40,475 nucleotides of DNA, from NCBI GenBank assembly GCA_900769635.1, contig CAAGHJ010000012.1, positions 1 to 40,475 of the forward strand, read 5' to 3'. Positions within the stretch are counted from its first letter, which is position 1. Every line of letters starts with the position of its first letter. Shown piece by piece: positions 35,343 through 40,475 of this stretch. The DNA comes from Bacilli bacterium (GTDB lineage: Bacteria > Bacillota_I > Bacilli_A > RF39 > UBA660). Position numbers and translations under genes: made by a program. Below the pieces are notes generated by a model, which did not search any database, was not told where the DNA came from, and saw only the letters and a program-made list of their open reading frames with translations.

Positions 35343-36287
35343 ATGAAAACAAAAAAAATAATAATAAGTCTCATTCTATTAACAATTGTCGAATTATCAG
35401 CCCTTTATCTAAGTAGATTAAACATAAACAATTTTACTCAAAAAAACAGTGAAGTTATCTTTGGAGAATACACTTCCAAAAAGAAAGAACTCCTAAATAA
35501 TATCTCTCAAAGCATAAATAATCAAATAACAAGTAGTTATGAGTTACAAGAAAACATAAATAAAACTCAAGCAAATATTACTATTTTAACAGAAAACTTC
35601 CAAAATTTAGAAACCGAAAACCACTCTCTAACCGCACAGAAAGAAACATTACAAAAACAATATTTACTAAAATTATCAACCCCAAAAAAATCTGAAAACA
35701 AGCATATAATAAATGGTATAATAACCCAAAATCAATACCCAAATTATCCCAACGGTTGTGAATCTGTTGCTCTTTATGTTCTATTGAAATATTATAATAT
35801 AAATGTAACTATAGAAGATATAGTAAATACTCTCAATAAAGGGGAGGTACCCCATTTTGAAAATGGAATACAATATGGTGGTCATCCCGAGCTAGAATTT
35901 GTCGGAGACCCAAGACTATCAACAAGTTTTGGTGTATACGAAAAACCAATTCAAAACGTTGCCAATAAATACAAGCCCAATATCATAAATGCAACCGGAA
36001 CCCCATTAAATACCATATTAGAAAAAGTTTCTCAAAATAAACCAGTATTAGTATGGAACTCTATGGGAATGGGTCTCCCTTATGTATCAACAAGTTGGAT
36101 ATATAAACCAACTAAAGAAAAAATAAACTGGCTTGCCCCTCTTCACGCTGTAGTAATAATAGGATATACTGATAGTGAGGTAATAGTATCAGATTCCCTA
36201 TATGGTAATATATATTATAGAAACAAAAATACTTTTGAAAAAATCTATAATGCTTATGGAAAGAGAGCTTTATACTATGAAGAATAA
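35343..36287 (+). CDS. C39-like cysteine peptidase with membrane anchor and coiled coil
   Basis: 314 aa: a membrane segment (about residues 6-24), a coiled-coil-like stretch (about 45-112), and a papain-fold peptidase_C39_2 domain (about 124-312). The likely triad is Cys139 (in YPNGCESVALYV), His268 (PLHAVVIIGY) and Asp284 (VSDSLYG). GHPELEFVGDPRLSTSFGVY near 180-199 is a family hallmark. Such enzymes are cell-surface peptidases of unknown substrate, distinct from the bacteriocin-exporter C39 domains, since no ABC transporter is attached. The end overlaps the next gene. Confidence 0.8.
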   Translation: MKTKKIIISLILLTIVELSALYLSRLNINNFTQKNSEVIFGEYTSKKKELLNNISQSINNQITSSYELQENINKTQANITILTENFQNLETENHSLTAQKETLQKQYLLKLSTPKKSENKHIINGIITQNQYPNYPNGCESVALYVLLKYYNINVTIEDIVNTLNKGEVPHFENGIQYGGHPELEFVGDPRLSTSFGVYEKPIQNVANKYKPNIINATGTPLNTILEKVSQNKPVLVWNSMGMGLPYVSTSWIYKPTKEKINWLAPLHAVVIIGYTDSEVIVSDSLYGNIYYRNKNTFEKIYNAYGKRALYYEE

Positions 36288-36570
36288 ACTGATAACAACA
36301 TCATTAATAACTATATTAATAATATTTAATGTCTTCATTGCTATTAAATATTATCAAAACACTAAAGAGTACTCTAAAATAAAGAATACTTACTATAACT
36401 ATCTTTTAGAAAAACAAGAATATCAAAATATACAAGATAATGAAGAAAATGCAATAAATCTATATAATGAAGAAGTTAAACTTAAACAAGGCATAGATGA
36501 ATATACAAACAAAAATAATATCTTAAAAAAAGAAATAAATACCATCCAAAATAAAATAAATCAACAATAA
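36277..36570 (+). CDS. Small membrane protein with coiled coil, unknown
   Basis: I start at the ATG at 36277 (MKNKLITTSLITILIIFNVF), overlapping the previous stop by 11 bases. The frame is open another 25 codons upstream, but that part reads within the C39 gene and lacks a better start. This gives 97 aa: a short cytoplasmic tail, one membrane segment (about residues 5-24), and a charged coiled coil to the end. The topology resembles FtsL/DivIC-like proteins, but no sequence similarity is clear. Last gene of the UPF0371 operon. Confidence 0.55.
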   Translation: MKNKLITTSLITILIIFNVFIAIKYYQNTKEYSKIKNTYYNYLLEKQEYQNIQDNEENAINLYNEEVKLKQGIDEYTNKNNILKKEINTIQNKINQQ

Positions 36571-36624
36571 TACATATATTTGCCCCCTAGTAGGGCCCAA
36601 AAAACAAAAAAATTTTCAAAACAC

Positions 36625-36653
36625 TTGACAATTACCATATAATGTAATAAAAT
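36625..36653 (+). promoter_or_regulatory. secE-nusG promoter
   Basis: A perfect TTGACA (36625-36630), 17-base spacer and TAAAAT (36648-36653). A TATAAT at 36638-36643 is too close to the -35 to be its partner. Confidence 0.6.
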
Positions 36654-36705
36654 TAATTTAAGCACGTCAGGTGTTTTTATTTTAGAAATATATAGGAGGT
36701 ATCTA

Positions 36706-36936
36706 ATGACAAAAGAAGTCAAAAATAAAAAAGAAACCAAAAATAAGAAAGAAAACATCTTTAAAAGAATAGGAAAATATTTTAAAGGCGTCAAAAAAGA
36801 AATGGGAAGAATAAAATGGACAAGTGGCAAAGATATGGTAAAATATTCCGCAGCTGCCTTAACATTCGTAATATTCTTCTGCCTATACTTCTACTTAGTA
36901 GAACTAGGAGCAGCATTTATAAGGAGTTTAGTATAG
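36706..36936 (+). CDS. secE: Preprotein translocase subunit SecE
   Basis: Single-spanning essential subunit of the SecYEG channel. The 76-aa protein has a Lys-rich cytoplasmic tail, the amphipathic helix KRIGKYFKGVKKEMGRIKW (about residues 22-40), and one membrane helix (about 51-73). AGGAGG lies seven bases before the ATG. It ends one base before nusG. rpmG, often found before secE, is not present here. Confidence 0.95.
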   Translation: MTKEVKNKKETKNKKENIFKRIGKYFKGVKKEMGRIKWTSGKDMVKYSAAALTFVIFFCLYFYLVELGAAFIRSLV

Positions 36937-36937
36937 T

Positions 36938-37474
36938 ATGAAAAAAGAATGGTATGTAGTAAATACAGTAAGTGGATATGAATACAAAGTACAAGAGAAA
37001 CTAGAAATGATGATAAAAAACTCTAGCGAAATAGGAGATAAAATTTTTAGAGTAATAGTACCAGAACAAGAAGTAACAGAATACAAAGACGGTCAAAAGA
37101 AAACTAGAAAGAAAAAAATGTTCCCCGGTTATGTACTAGTAGAAATGATAATGACTGATGAAATATGGTTTGTAGTTAGAAATACTCAAGGAGTAACAGG
37201 GTTTATCGGTTCATCAGGTAAAGGAGCAAAACCAATTCCATTACTACCCGAAGAAGTAGATAGAATACTTACCACAATGGGAATGAGTAGAATGGATTTA
37301 GAAGAAGATATGCAAGAAGGCAAAAAAGTAAAAATGATCTCCGGACCATTCAAAGATATGATAGGAAAAATAGATTCTTATGATAAAGAAAAAGGCAAAG
37401 TATATTTGACCCTAGACCTCTTTGGACAAGAGACATCAGTAGAAGCCGAACTATCACAAATAGAGAATTTATAA
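36938..37474 (+). CDS. nusG: Transcription termination/antitermination factor NusG
   Basis: Binds RNA polymerase and links it to Rho or to the ribosome. The 178-aa protein has the NGN domain (KEWYVVNTVSGYEYKVQEKL; MFPGYVLVEMIM; WFVVRNTQGVTGFIG) and the C-terminal KOW domain (ISGPFKDMIGKIDSYDKEKG). It is co-transcribed with secE, while rplK has its own promoter downstream. Confidence 0.97.
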   Translation: MKKEWYVVNTVSGYEYKVQEKLEMMIKNSSEIGDKIFRVIVPEQEVTEYKDGQKKTRKKKMFPGYVLVEMIMTDEIWFVVRNTQGVTGFIGSSGKGAKPIPLLPEEVDRILTTMGMSRMDLEEDMQEGKKVKMISGPFKDMIGKIDSYDKEKGKVYLTLDLFGQETSVEAELSQIENL

Positions 37475-37493
37475 GAAAAATTAAAAAAATATA

Positions 37494-37522
37494 TTGAAAA
37501 AAATAAAAAAGTATGATATTAT
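37494..37522 (+). promoter_or_regulatory. rplK-rplA promoter
   Basis: TTGAAA (37494-37499), a 17-base spacer ending in TGA (extended -10) and TATTAT (37517-37522). Confidence 0.6.
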
Positions 37523-37558
37523 TTATGACGTGGCTGTGTATTATTATATAGTTAAATA

Positions 37559-37596
37559 AGTGGGAGGCGCGGACAAAGCTAGTAGAACCACTCGCG
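37559..37596 (+). promoter_or_regulatory. rplK leader element, candidate r-protein (L1) binding site
   Basis: AGTGG (37559-37563) pairs with CCACT (37588-37592). Within it, 37560-37591 is a 32-base unit beginning GTGGGAGG and ending AACCAC. The same design and exact length recur before rplA at 38080-38111. Autoregulation of the L11-L1 genes by L1 is established in bacteria; that this element is its target here is inferred. Confidence 0.5.
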
Positions 37597-37622
37597 AAAA
37601 TATTGATTAGGAGGTGTTTTTC

Positions 37623-38045
37623 GTGGCAAAAGAAATAACTAAAAAAATTAAATTACAAATTCCCGCAGGAAGAGCTACACCAGCTCCACCAGTAGGTACT
37701 GTTTTAGGACCAGCAGGAATTAATTTACAAGAATTCTGCACAAAGTACAATGATGCAACAAAAGACAAAATGGGAGATGTATTACCAGTAGAAATATCTA
37801 TTTATGATGATAGAAGTTTTACATTTGTAGTTAAAACCCCACCAGCAGCTTTCTTATTAAAGAAAACAGCAGGTATTAAGTCAGGAGCCGCTAAAGCTAA
37901 AAGTGAGACTGTTGCAACTATTACCAAAGATCAACTTAAAGAAATAGCAGAAACAAAAATGCCCGATTTAAATGCTAACGATGTAGAATCAGCAATGAAA
38001 ATCATTGAAGGAACTGCTCGTAACATGGGAATAGAAATAAAATAA
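37623..38045 (+). CDS. rplK: Large ribosomal subunit protein uL11
   Basis: Ribosomal protein L11 of the GTPase-associated centre. I start at the GTG at 37623 (MAKEITKKIKLQIPAG; 140 aa), eight bases after AGGAGG; the three upstream codons would include the spacer. Hallmarks are PPVGTVLGPAGINLQEFC (about residues 24-41) and PPAAFLLKKTAGIKSG (about 73-88). Confidence 0.97.
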   Translation: MAKEITKKIKLQIPAGRATPAPPVGTVLGPAGINLQEFCTKYNDATKDKMGDVLPVEISIYDDRSFTFVVKTPPAAFLLKKTAGIKSGAAKAKSETVATITKDQLKEIAETKMPDLNANDVESAMKIIEGTARNMGIEIK

Positions 38046-38060
38046 AGATAATAATATAGT

Positions 38061-38120
38061 CATATAGGTTAATACCTATGTGGAAGGATACAAATTAGTC
38101 CGCATAACCACATAAGGAGG
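38061..38120 (+). promoter_or_regulatory. Bistable leader before rplA, candidate L1 site
   Basis: CATATAGGT (38061-38069) pairs with ACCTATGTG (38074-38082, one wobble). The same bases TATGTGG (38077-38083) also pair with CCACATA (38108-38114), next to the AAGGAGG site. The two helices exclude each other. The second encloses the 32-base unit 38080-38111 shared with the rplK leader. Confidence 0.55.
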
Positions 38121-38124
38121 ATTT

Positions 38125-38820
38125 ATGAAAAAAAGTAAGAGATATATAACTAATATCGAAAAGATAGAAAAAAATAAGTTATATGGCATAGAAGAAGCTA
38201 TAAAATTAGTAAAAGAAACATCAAATGCTAAGTTTGACAGTACTGTAGAAGTAGCTATGAATCTAAACTTAGATGTAAAAAAAGCCGACCAACAACTTCG
38301 TGGAGCTGTAGTTCTTCCCAATGGAACAGGAAAAAGTAAAAAGATTTTAGTTCTAGCTAAGGGAGACCAAGCAAAAGTTGCCAAAGAAAGTGGTGCAGAC
38401 TTTGTTGGAGATATAGATATGATTACAAAGATTGAAAAAGAAAATTGGTTCGATTTTGATGTAATCATTGCAACTCCAGAAATGATGCCATCTTTAGGTA
38501 AAATAGGTAAATTACTTGGACCAAAAGGGTTAATGCCAAACCCTAAGACAGGAACAGTTACTACTGATGTAGCTAAAGCTGTTGAAGAAACTAAAAAAGG
38601 TAAAGTAAATTATCGTACAGACAGTTTTGGAAACATCCACGTAGGAATTGGTAAAGCAAGTTTCACTGAAGAAGCACTAAGAGAAAACTTAAAAGCTTTT
38701 GTAAGTGTAATATTAAAAGCAAAGCCATCTACAGTTAAAGGAGCTTACGTTAAAAATATAACATTAACTTCTACTATGGGTCCTGGAATTAAATTAGATA
38801 TAAATTCATTTGACAAATAG
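38125..38820 (+). CDS. rplA: Large ribosomal subunit protein uL1
   Basis: Ribosomal protein L1, part of the E-site stalk and a known repressor of its own operon. The 231-aa protein has DSTVEVAMNLNLDVKKADQQ (about residues 33-52), GTGKSKKILVLAKGDQA, and LGPKGLMPNPKTGTV (about 132-146). The consensus -35 for rplJ lies in its last codons (Phe-Asp-Lys-stop). Confidence 0.97.
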   Translation: MKKSKRYITNIEKIEKNKLYGIEEAIKLVKETSNAKFDSTVEVAMNLNLDVKKADQQLRGAVVLPNGTGKSKKILVLAKGDQAKVAKESGADFVGDIDMITKIEKENWFDFDVIIATPEMMPSLGKIGKLLGPKGLMPNPKTGTVTTDVAKAVEETKKGKVNYRTDSFGNIHVGIGKASFTEEALRENLKAFVSVILKAKPSTVKGAYVKNITLTSTMGPGIKLDINSFDK

Positions 38821-38838
38821 TAAGAGTTAGTATATAAT
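38810..38838 (+). promoter_or_regulatory. Perfect consensus promoter for rplJ-rplL, inside the rplA end
   Basis: TTGACA (38810-38815), exactly 17 bases, then TATAAT (38833-38838): a full-consensus SigA promoter. The -35 hexamer overlaps the final codons and precedes the stop of rplA. Confidence 0.8.
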
Positions 38839-38856
38839 AATGAAGACAAAGAAAAA

Positions 38857-38954
38857 TTATGCCAAAGACAGTAAGGACGAAAGTTTAAAAATCTTACCGA
38901 GGAATAAAATTGCTTTTTTATCCCTCGTTTATGAGGGATTTTCTTTAGGCATAA
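38857..38954 (+). ncRNA. L10 (rplJ) leader RNA with attenuator-like hairpin
   Basis: The leader is closed by TTATGCC (38857-38863) pairing with GGCATAA (38948-38954) and contains the conserved-looking ACAGTAAGGACGAAAG and CTTACCGAGG segments of L10 leaders. ATCCCTC (38920-38926) pairs with GAGGGAT (38933-38939) and is followed by TTTCTTT, a terminator-like hairpin. CGAGG (38898-38902) can instead pair with CCTCG (38923-38927), competing with it. The family is known to bind the L10-L12 complex. Confidence 0.8.
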
Positions 38955-38970
38955 AGAAAGGAAGGAAACT

Positions 38971-39462
38971 GTGGCAAATACAAAGATAATTGAAGAAAAA
39001 AGTAAAGTAGTATCTGAAATTAAAGATAGATTACAGGAAGCAAAATCAGTAGTACTATTTGACTATCGTGGATTATCAGTAGCAGAAGTTACTGAGCTTA
39101 GAAGAAAGCTAAGAGAAAATGGTTCTGATTACAAAGTATATAAAAATACTCTAACAAGAAGAGCTGTTGAAGAATCTAAACTAGGCCTAGAAGATTATCT
39201 TACAGGACCAAATGCAATTTCATTTGGAACTGACGAACTAAGCATAGTAAAAGTATTAAGTGATTTTTCTAAAGACCACAAAGCATTAGAATTAAAAGCA
39301 GGTATAATTGATGGTAAAGTAGCAAATGCTGAGGAATTAGCAAAATACGCATCTATCCCATCACGTGAAGGATTACTTACTATGTTAGCAGGCGGATTAA
39401 TTGGTACTGTTAAAGATTTAAGTATTGCTCTTAACTTGTTAGCAGAGCAAAAAGAAAATTAG
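38971..39462 (+). CDS. rplJ: Large ribosomal subunit protein uL10
   Basis: Ribosomal protein L10, which anchors L12 dimers on the stalk. GTG start with AAGGAAGG upstream; 163 aa. Motifs are VVLFDYRGLSVAEVTELRRK (about residues 27-46), YKVYKNTLTRRAVEES and SREGLLTMLAGGLIGTVKDL. Confidence 0.97.
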   Translation: MANTKIIEEKSKVVSEIKDRLQEAKSVVLFDYRGLSVAEVTELRRKLRENGSDYKVYKNTLTRRAVEESKLGLEDYLTGPNAISFGTDELSIVKVLSDFSKDHKALELKAGIIDGKVANAEELAKYASIPSREGLLTMLAGGLIGTVKDLSIALNLLAEQKEN

Positions 39463-39475
39463 TTTATCTATAATA

Positions 39476-39496
39476 AAAGGTAATAACATTACCTTT
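39476..39496 (+). promoter_or_regulatory. Hairpin between rplJ and rplL
   Basis: AAAGGTAAT (39476-39484) pairs perfectly with ATTACCTTT (39488-39496), loop AAC, with no U-tract after it. It may stabilise or mark a processing point for the more abundant L12 message. Confidence 0.5.
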
Positions 39497-39529
39497 GCCA
39501 AAAATAAAAAAATAAAGGAGGAAAATAAA

Positions 39530-39895
39530 ATGGCAAAATTAACAAGAGAAGATTTTATTAGTGCTTTAAAAGAAATGACAATTCTTGAAATTAAAGATTT
39601 AGTTGACGCAATGAAGGAGGAATTTGGAGTAGATCCATCTGCAGTAGCAGTAGCAGCCGCACCAACAGCAGCTGTTGAAGAAGGACCATCTAAAGTAAAC
39701 GTTGTATTAACTTCAGCAGGTTCAAATAAAATTCAAGTAATAAAAATCGTTAGAGATTTAACTGGTCTTGGATTAAAAGAAGCTAAGGAAATTGCTGATA
39801 ATGGCGGAAATGTTAAAGAAGGAATTGACAAAGAAGAAGCTGAAAAGATTAAAGCACAATTTGAAGAAGCTGGAGCTTCAGTAGAATTAAAATAA
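39530..39895 (+). CDS. rplL: Large ribosomal subunit protein bL12
   Basis: Ribosomal protein L7/L12 (121 aa), the multi-copy stalk protein that recruits translation GTPases. It has the N-terminal dimer domain (LTREDFISALKEMTILEIKD), an Ala/Pro-rich hinge (about residues 41-55), and the C-terminal domain ending in LGLKEAKEIADNGG and KAQFEEAGASVELK. AAAGGAGG site. Usually rpoB follows; here a terminator does. Confidence 0.98.
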   Translation: MAKLTREDFISALKEMTILEIKDLVDAMKEEFGVDPSAVAVAAAPTAAVEEGPSKVNVVLTSAGSNKIQVIKIVRDLTGLGLKEAKEIADNGGNVKEGIDKEEAEKIKAQFEEAGASVELK

Positions 39896-39920
39896 GGAAG
39901 TTGAAAAACTTTCTTTTTTT
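39896..39920 (+). terminator. Intrinsic terminator directly after rplL
   Basis: GGAAGTT (39896-39902) pairs with AACTTTC (39907-39913) around a GAAA tetraloop, then seven T residues. It begins at the base after the rplL stop. Confidence 0.8.
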
Positions 39921-39950
39921 CTTAAAGTTATTGAGGTGAAAAGTAAACAA

Positions 39951-40103
39951 ATGACAAAAGATATGATACATTCATTATTAATAATTGCCCTTTCCTTAGT
40001 TGTAGGAACTATAGCTGGCAAATTATTACATAATACACTTGAAAAATATCAACCAAATAATTATAGCAATATAAATTATAAAAGTATAACAAATTATTTG
40101 TAA
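39951..40103 (+). CDS. Possible small membrane peptide, 50 aa
   Basis: ATG at 39951 with GAGGTG 12 bases upstream, longer than ideal; an in-frame GTG at 39936 is another option. The peptide has one membrane segment (IHSLLIIALSLVVGTIAGKL, residues 6-25) and a hydrophilic Asn/Tyr-rich tail. No family recognised. A genuine short gene is plausible but not proven. Confidence 0.4.
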   Translation: MTKDMIHSLLIIALSLVVGTIAGKLLHNTLEKYQPNNYSNINYKSITNYL

Positions 40104-40371
40104 CATAATAATGAAAAGTAAAATAAAAGAATTAGTTTATGTACTAAATTATTAGAAATAAATAATTATGTTACATAAACTTTACAAAAATTAATATAAT
40201 ATTAAAATAGTATTCTCGACATTCTAGTACCTAATTAAGAACTATTATATTAGTCAAATTAAAGTATAATTAAATATATTTTTATACTGCCCTAATTTTA
40301 TGAAGTGTGCATTCTAAAAGGTGCTTTAAAATTTTTAAACAAAGATAGATTGTTATGTGAAGTTGTAAGAT
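40104..40371. other. AT-rich intergenic stretch with no gene
   Basis: No ORF with a ribosome site and no RNA gene is visible. It contains TTATGTTACATAA-type short palindromes (about 40167-40179) and several T/A-rich promoter-like hexamers, none well spaced. It separates the small membrane peptide from the insertion-sequence-like end at 40372. Confidence 0.4.
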
Positions 40372-40475
40372 AAAAGTAGACACAAAAAAGATGTGTTTAC
40401 TTTTTCTTTGGTATAATTTAGTAAAGGAGATGAAAATATGCAAGGAAGACCAAAAGGTGGTAAAAACAAATATTA
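40372..40475 (+). mobile_element. Left end of an IS3-type insertion sequence, cut by the window edge
   Basis: AAAAGTAGACACA (40372-40384) pairs with TGTGTTTACTTTT (40392-40404, one G-T), a terminal-hairpin-like structure. An extended -10 TGGTATAAT (40409-40417) and a strong AAAGGAG site precede the ORF at 40438. The boundary of the element is inferred. Confidence 0.4.
40438..40475 (+). CDS. Partial ORF, probable IS3-family helix-turn-helix (transposase OrfA) start
   Basis: Only 12 codons are in the window: MQGRPKGGKNKY. This resembles the opening of IS3/IS150-type helix-turn-helix proteins, which typically begin (G/A)RPKGGxNKYW. AAAGGAG lies seven bases before the ATG. Too short for a firm call. 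Confidence 0.4.
   Translation, partial: MQGRPKGGKNKY

Noticed and set aside
36202..36276. Upstream start for the small coiled-coil membrane protein
   Set aside because: This part is the C39 peptidase coding sequence in another frame; the ATG at 36277 gives a proper membrane protein start.
36574..36620. preQ1-I riboswitch upstream of secE
   Set aside because: The CCC-run and A-rich tail recall the class, but the stem/loop order does not match and the downstream genes are unrelated to queuosine.
39360..39372. TCACGTGA as a parS site
   Set aside because: It lies in rplJ coding sequence and the flanks do not match the parS consensus; the same holds for CACGTG near 8573 and 11622.
1..40475. Mollicute code 4 (TGA as Trp)
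   Set aside because: Several genes end at TGA in exact ATGA overlaps, and Trp residues in conserved positions are TGG.
1..40475. CRISPR array, tRNA or rRNA genes, prophage
   Set aside because: No regularly spaced repeats, cloverleaf-like sequences or phage genes were found in any intergenic region; all gaps are short and accounted for.

Overview
The window is about 30% GC and gene-dense. It looks like chromosomal DNA from an anaerobic, low-GC member of the Bacillota, probably an uncultured Bacilli/Erysipelotrichia/RF39-like gut lineage. That placement is inferred from gene order and protein families, not from a search. Evidence: strong AGGAGG-type ribosome sites, extended -10 promoters, a pyruvate:ferredoxin oxidoreductase, QueH instead of QueG, and Firmicutes-type r-protein leaders. 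TGA is a real stop (for example 1310-1312, 12533-12535 and 26793-26795) and Trp is TGG, so this is code 11, not Mycoplasma code 4. Several genes are typical of the oriC neighbourhood of Bacillota (rpsF-ssb-rpsR, rplI-dnaB, walJ-like, rlmH, parA-parB), but dnaA/dnaN and the origin are not in the window.

Layout. 1-1.8 kb: queH (minus) diverges from a thioredoxin-fold protein and trmL. 2.0-6.6 kb: DUF951, AbgT-type transporter, ychF and pepF. 6.6-8.3 kb: rpsF-ssb-rpsR behind a structured leader, then a small membrane-anchored protein on the minus strand. 8.4-13.0 kb: rplI-dnaB-M23 peptidase-MBL hydrolase-rlmH, ending in a terminator built from two inverted DnaA boxes. 13.0-21.2 kb: mostly minus strand, with nifJ, then gltX-cysS-zinc membrane peptidase, and an orphan membrane protein on the plus strand. 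21.4-26.1 kb: U32/RlhA-like protein, gmk, parA, parB. 26.3 kb: a cold-shock protein.

26.6-33.2 kb is the most unusual region. A promoter drives a 35-aa ORF, a YgjV-like membrane protein and a 1370-aa protein. The C-terminus of the large protein is a pol-beta-superfamily nucleotidyltransferase resembling archaeal CCA-adding/OAS/CD-NTase enzymes. The start and stop codons of these three genes overlap. An SDR, a ZIP transporter (its start codon lies inside a 13-bp inverted repeat) and a 39-aa lipoprotein follow. 33.2-36.6 kb: a UPF0371 protein and three membrane-anchored proteins, one a C39-like cysteine peptidase. 36.6-39.9 kb: secE-nusG-rplK-rplA-rplJ-rplL, with RNA leaders before rplK, rplA and rplJ. 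The expected rpoB is absent: after rplL come a terminator, a 50-aa membrane peptide ORF, an AT-rich gap, and the truncated start of what looks like an IS3-type transposase ORF at the window edge.

Most genes are translation, replication or envelope housekeeping. The best candidate for something undescribed is the nucleotidyltransferase/YgjV/35-aa cassette at 26688-31412. Second-tier candidates are the envelope cassette at 34770-36570 and several bistable or paired RNA leaders.
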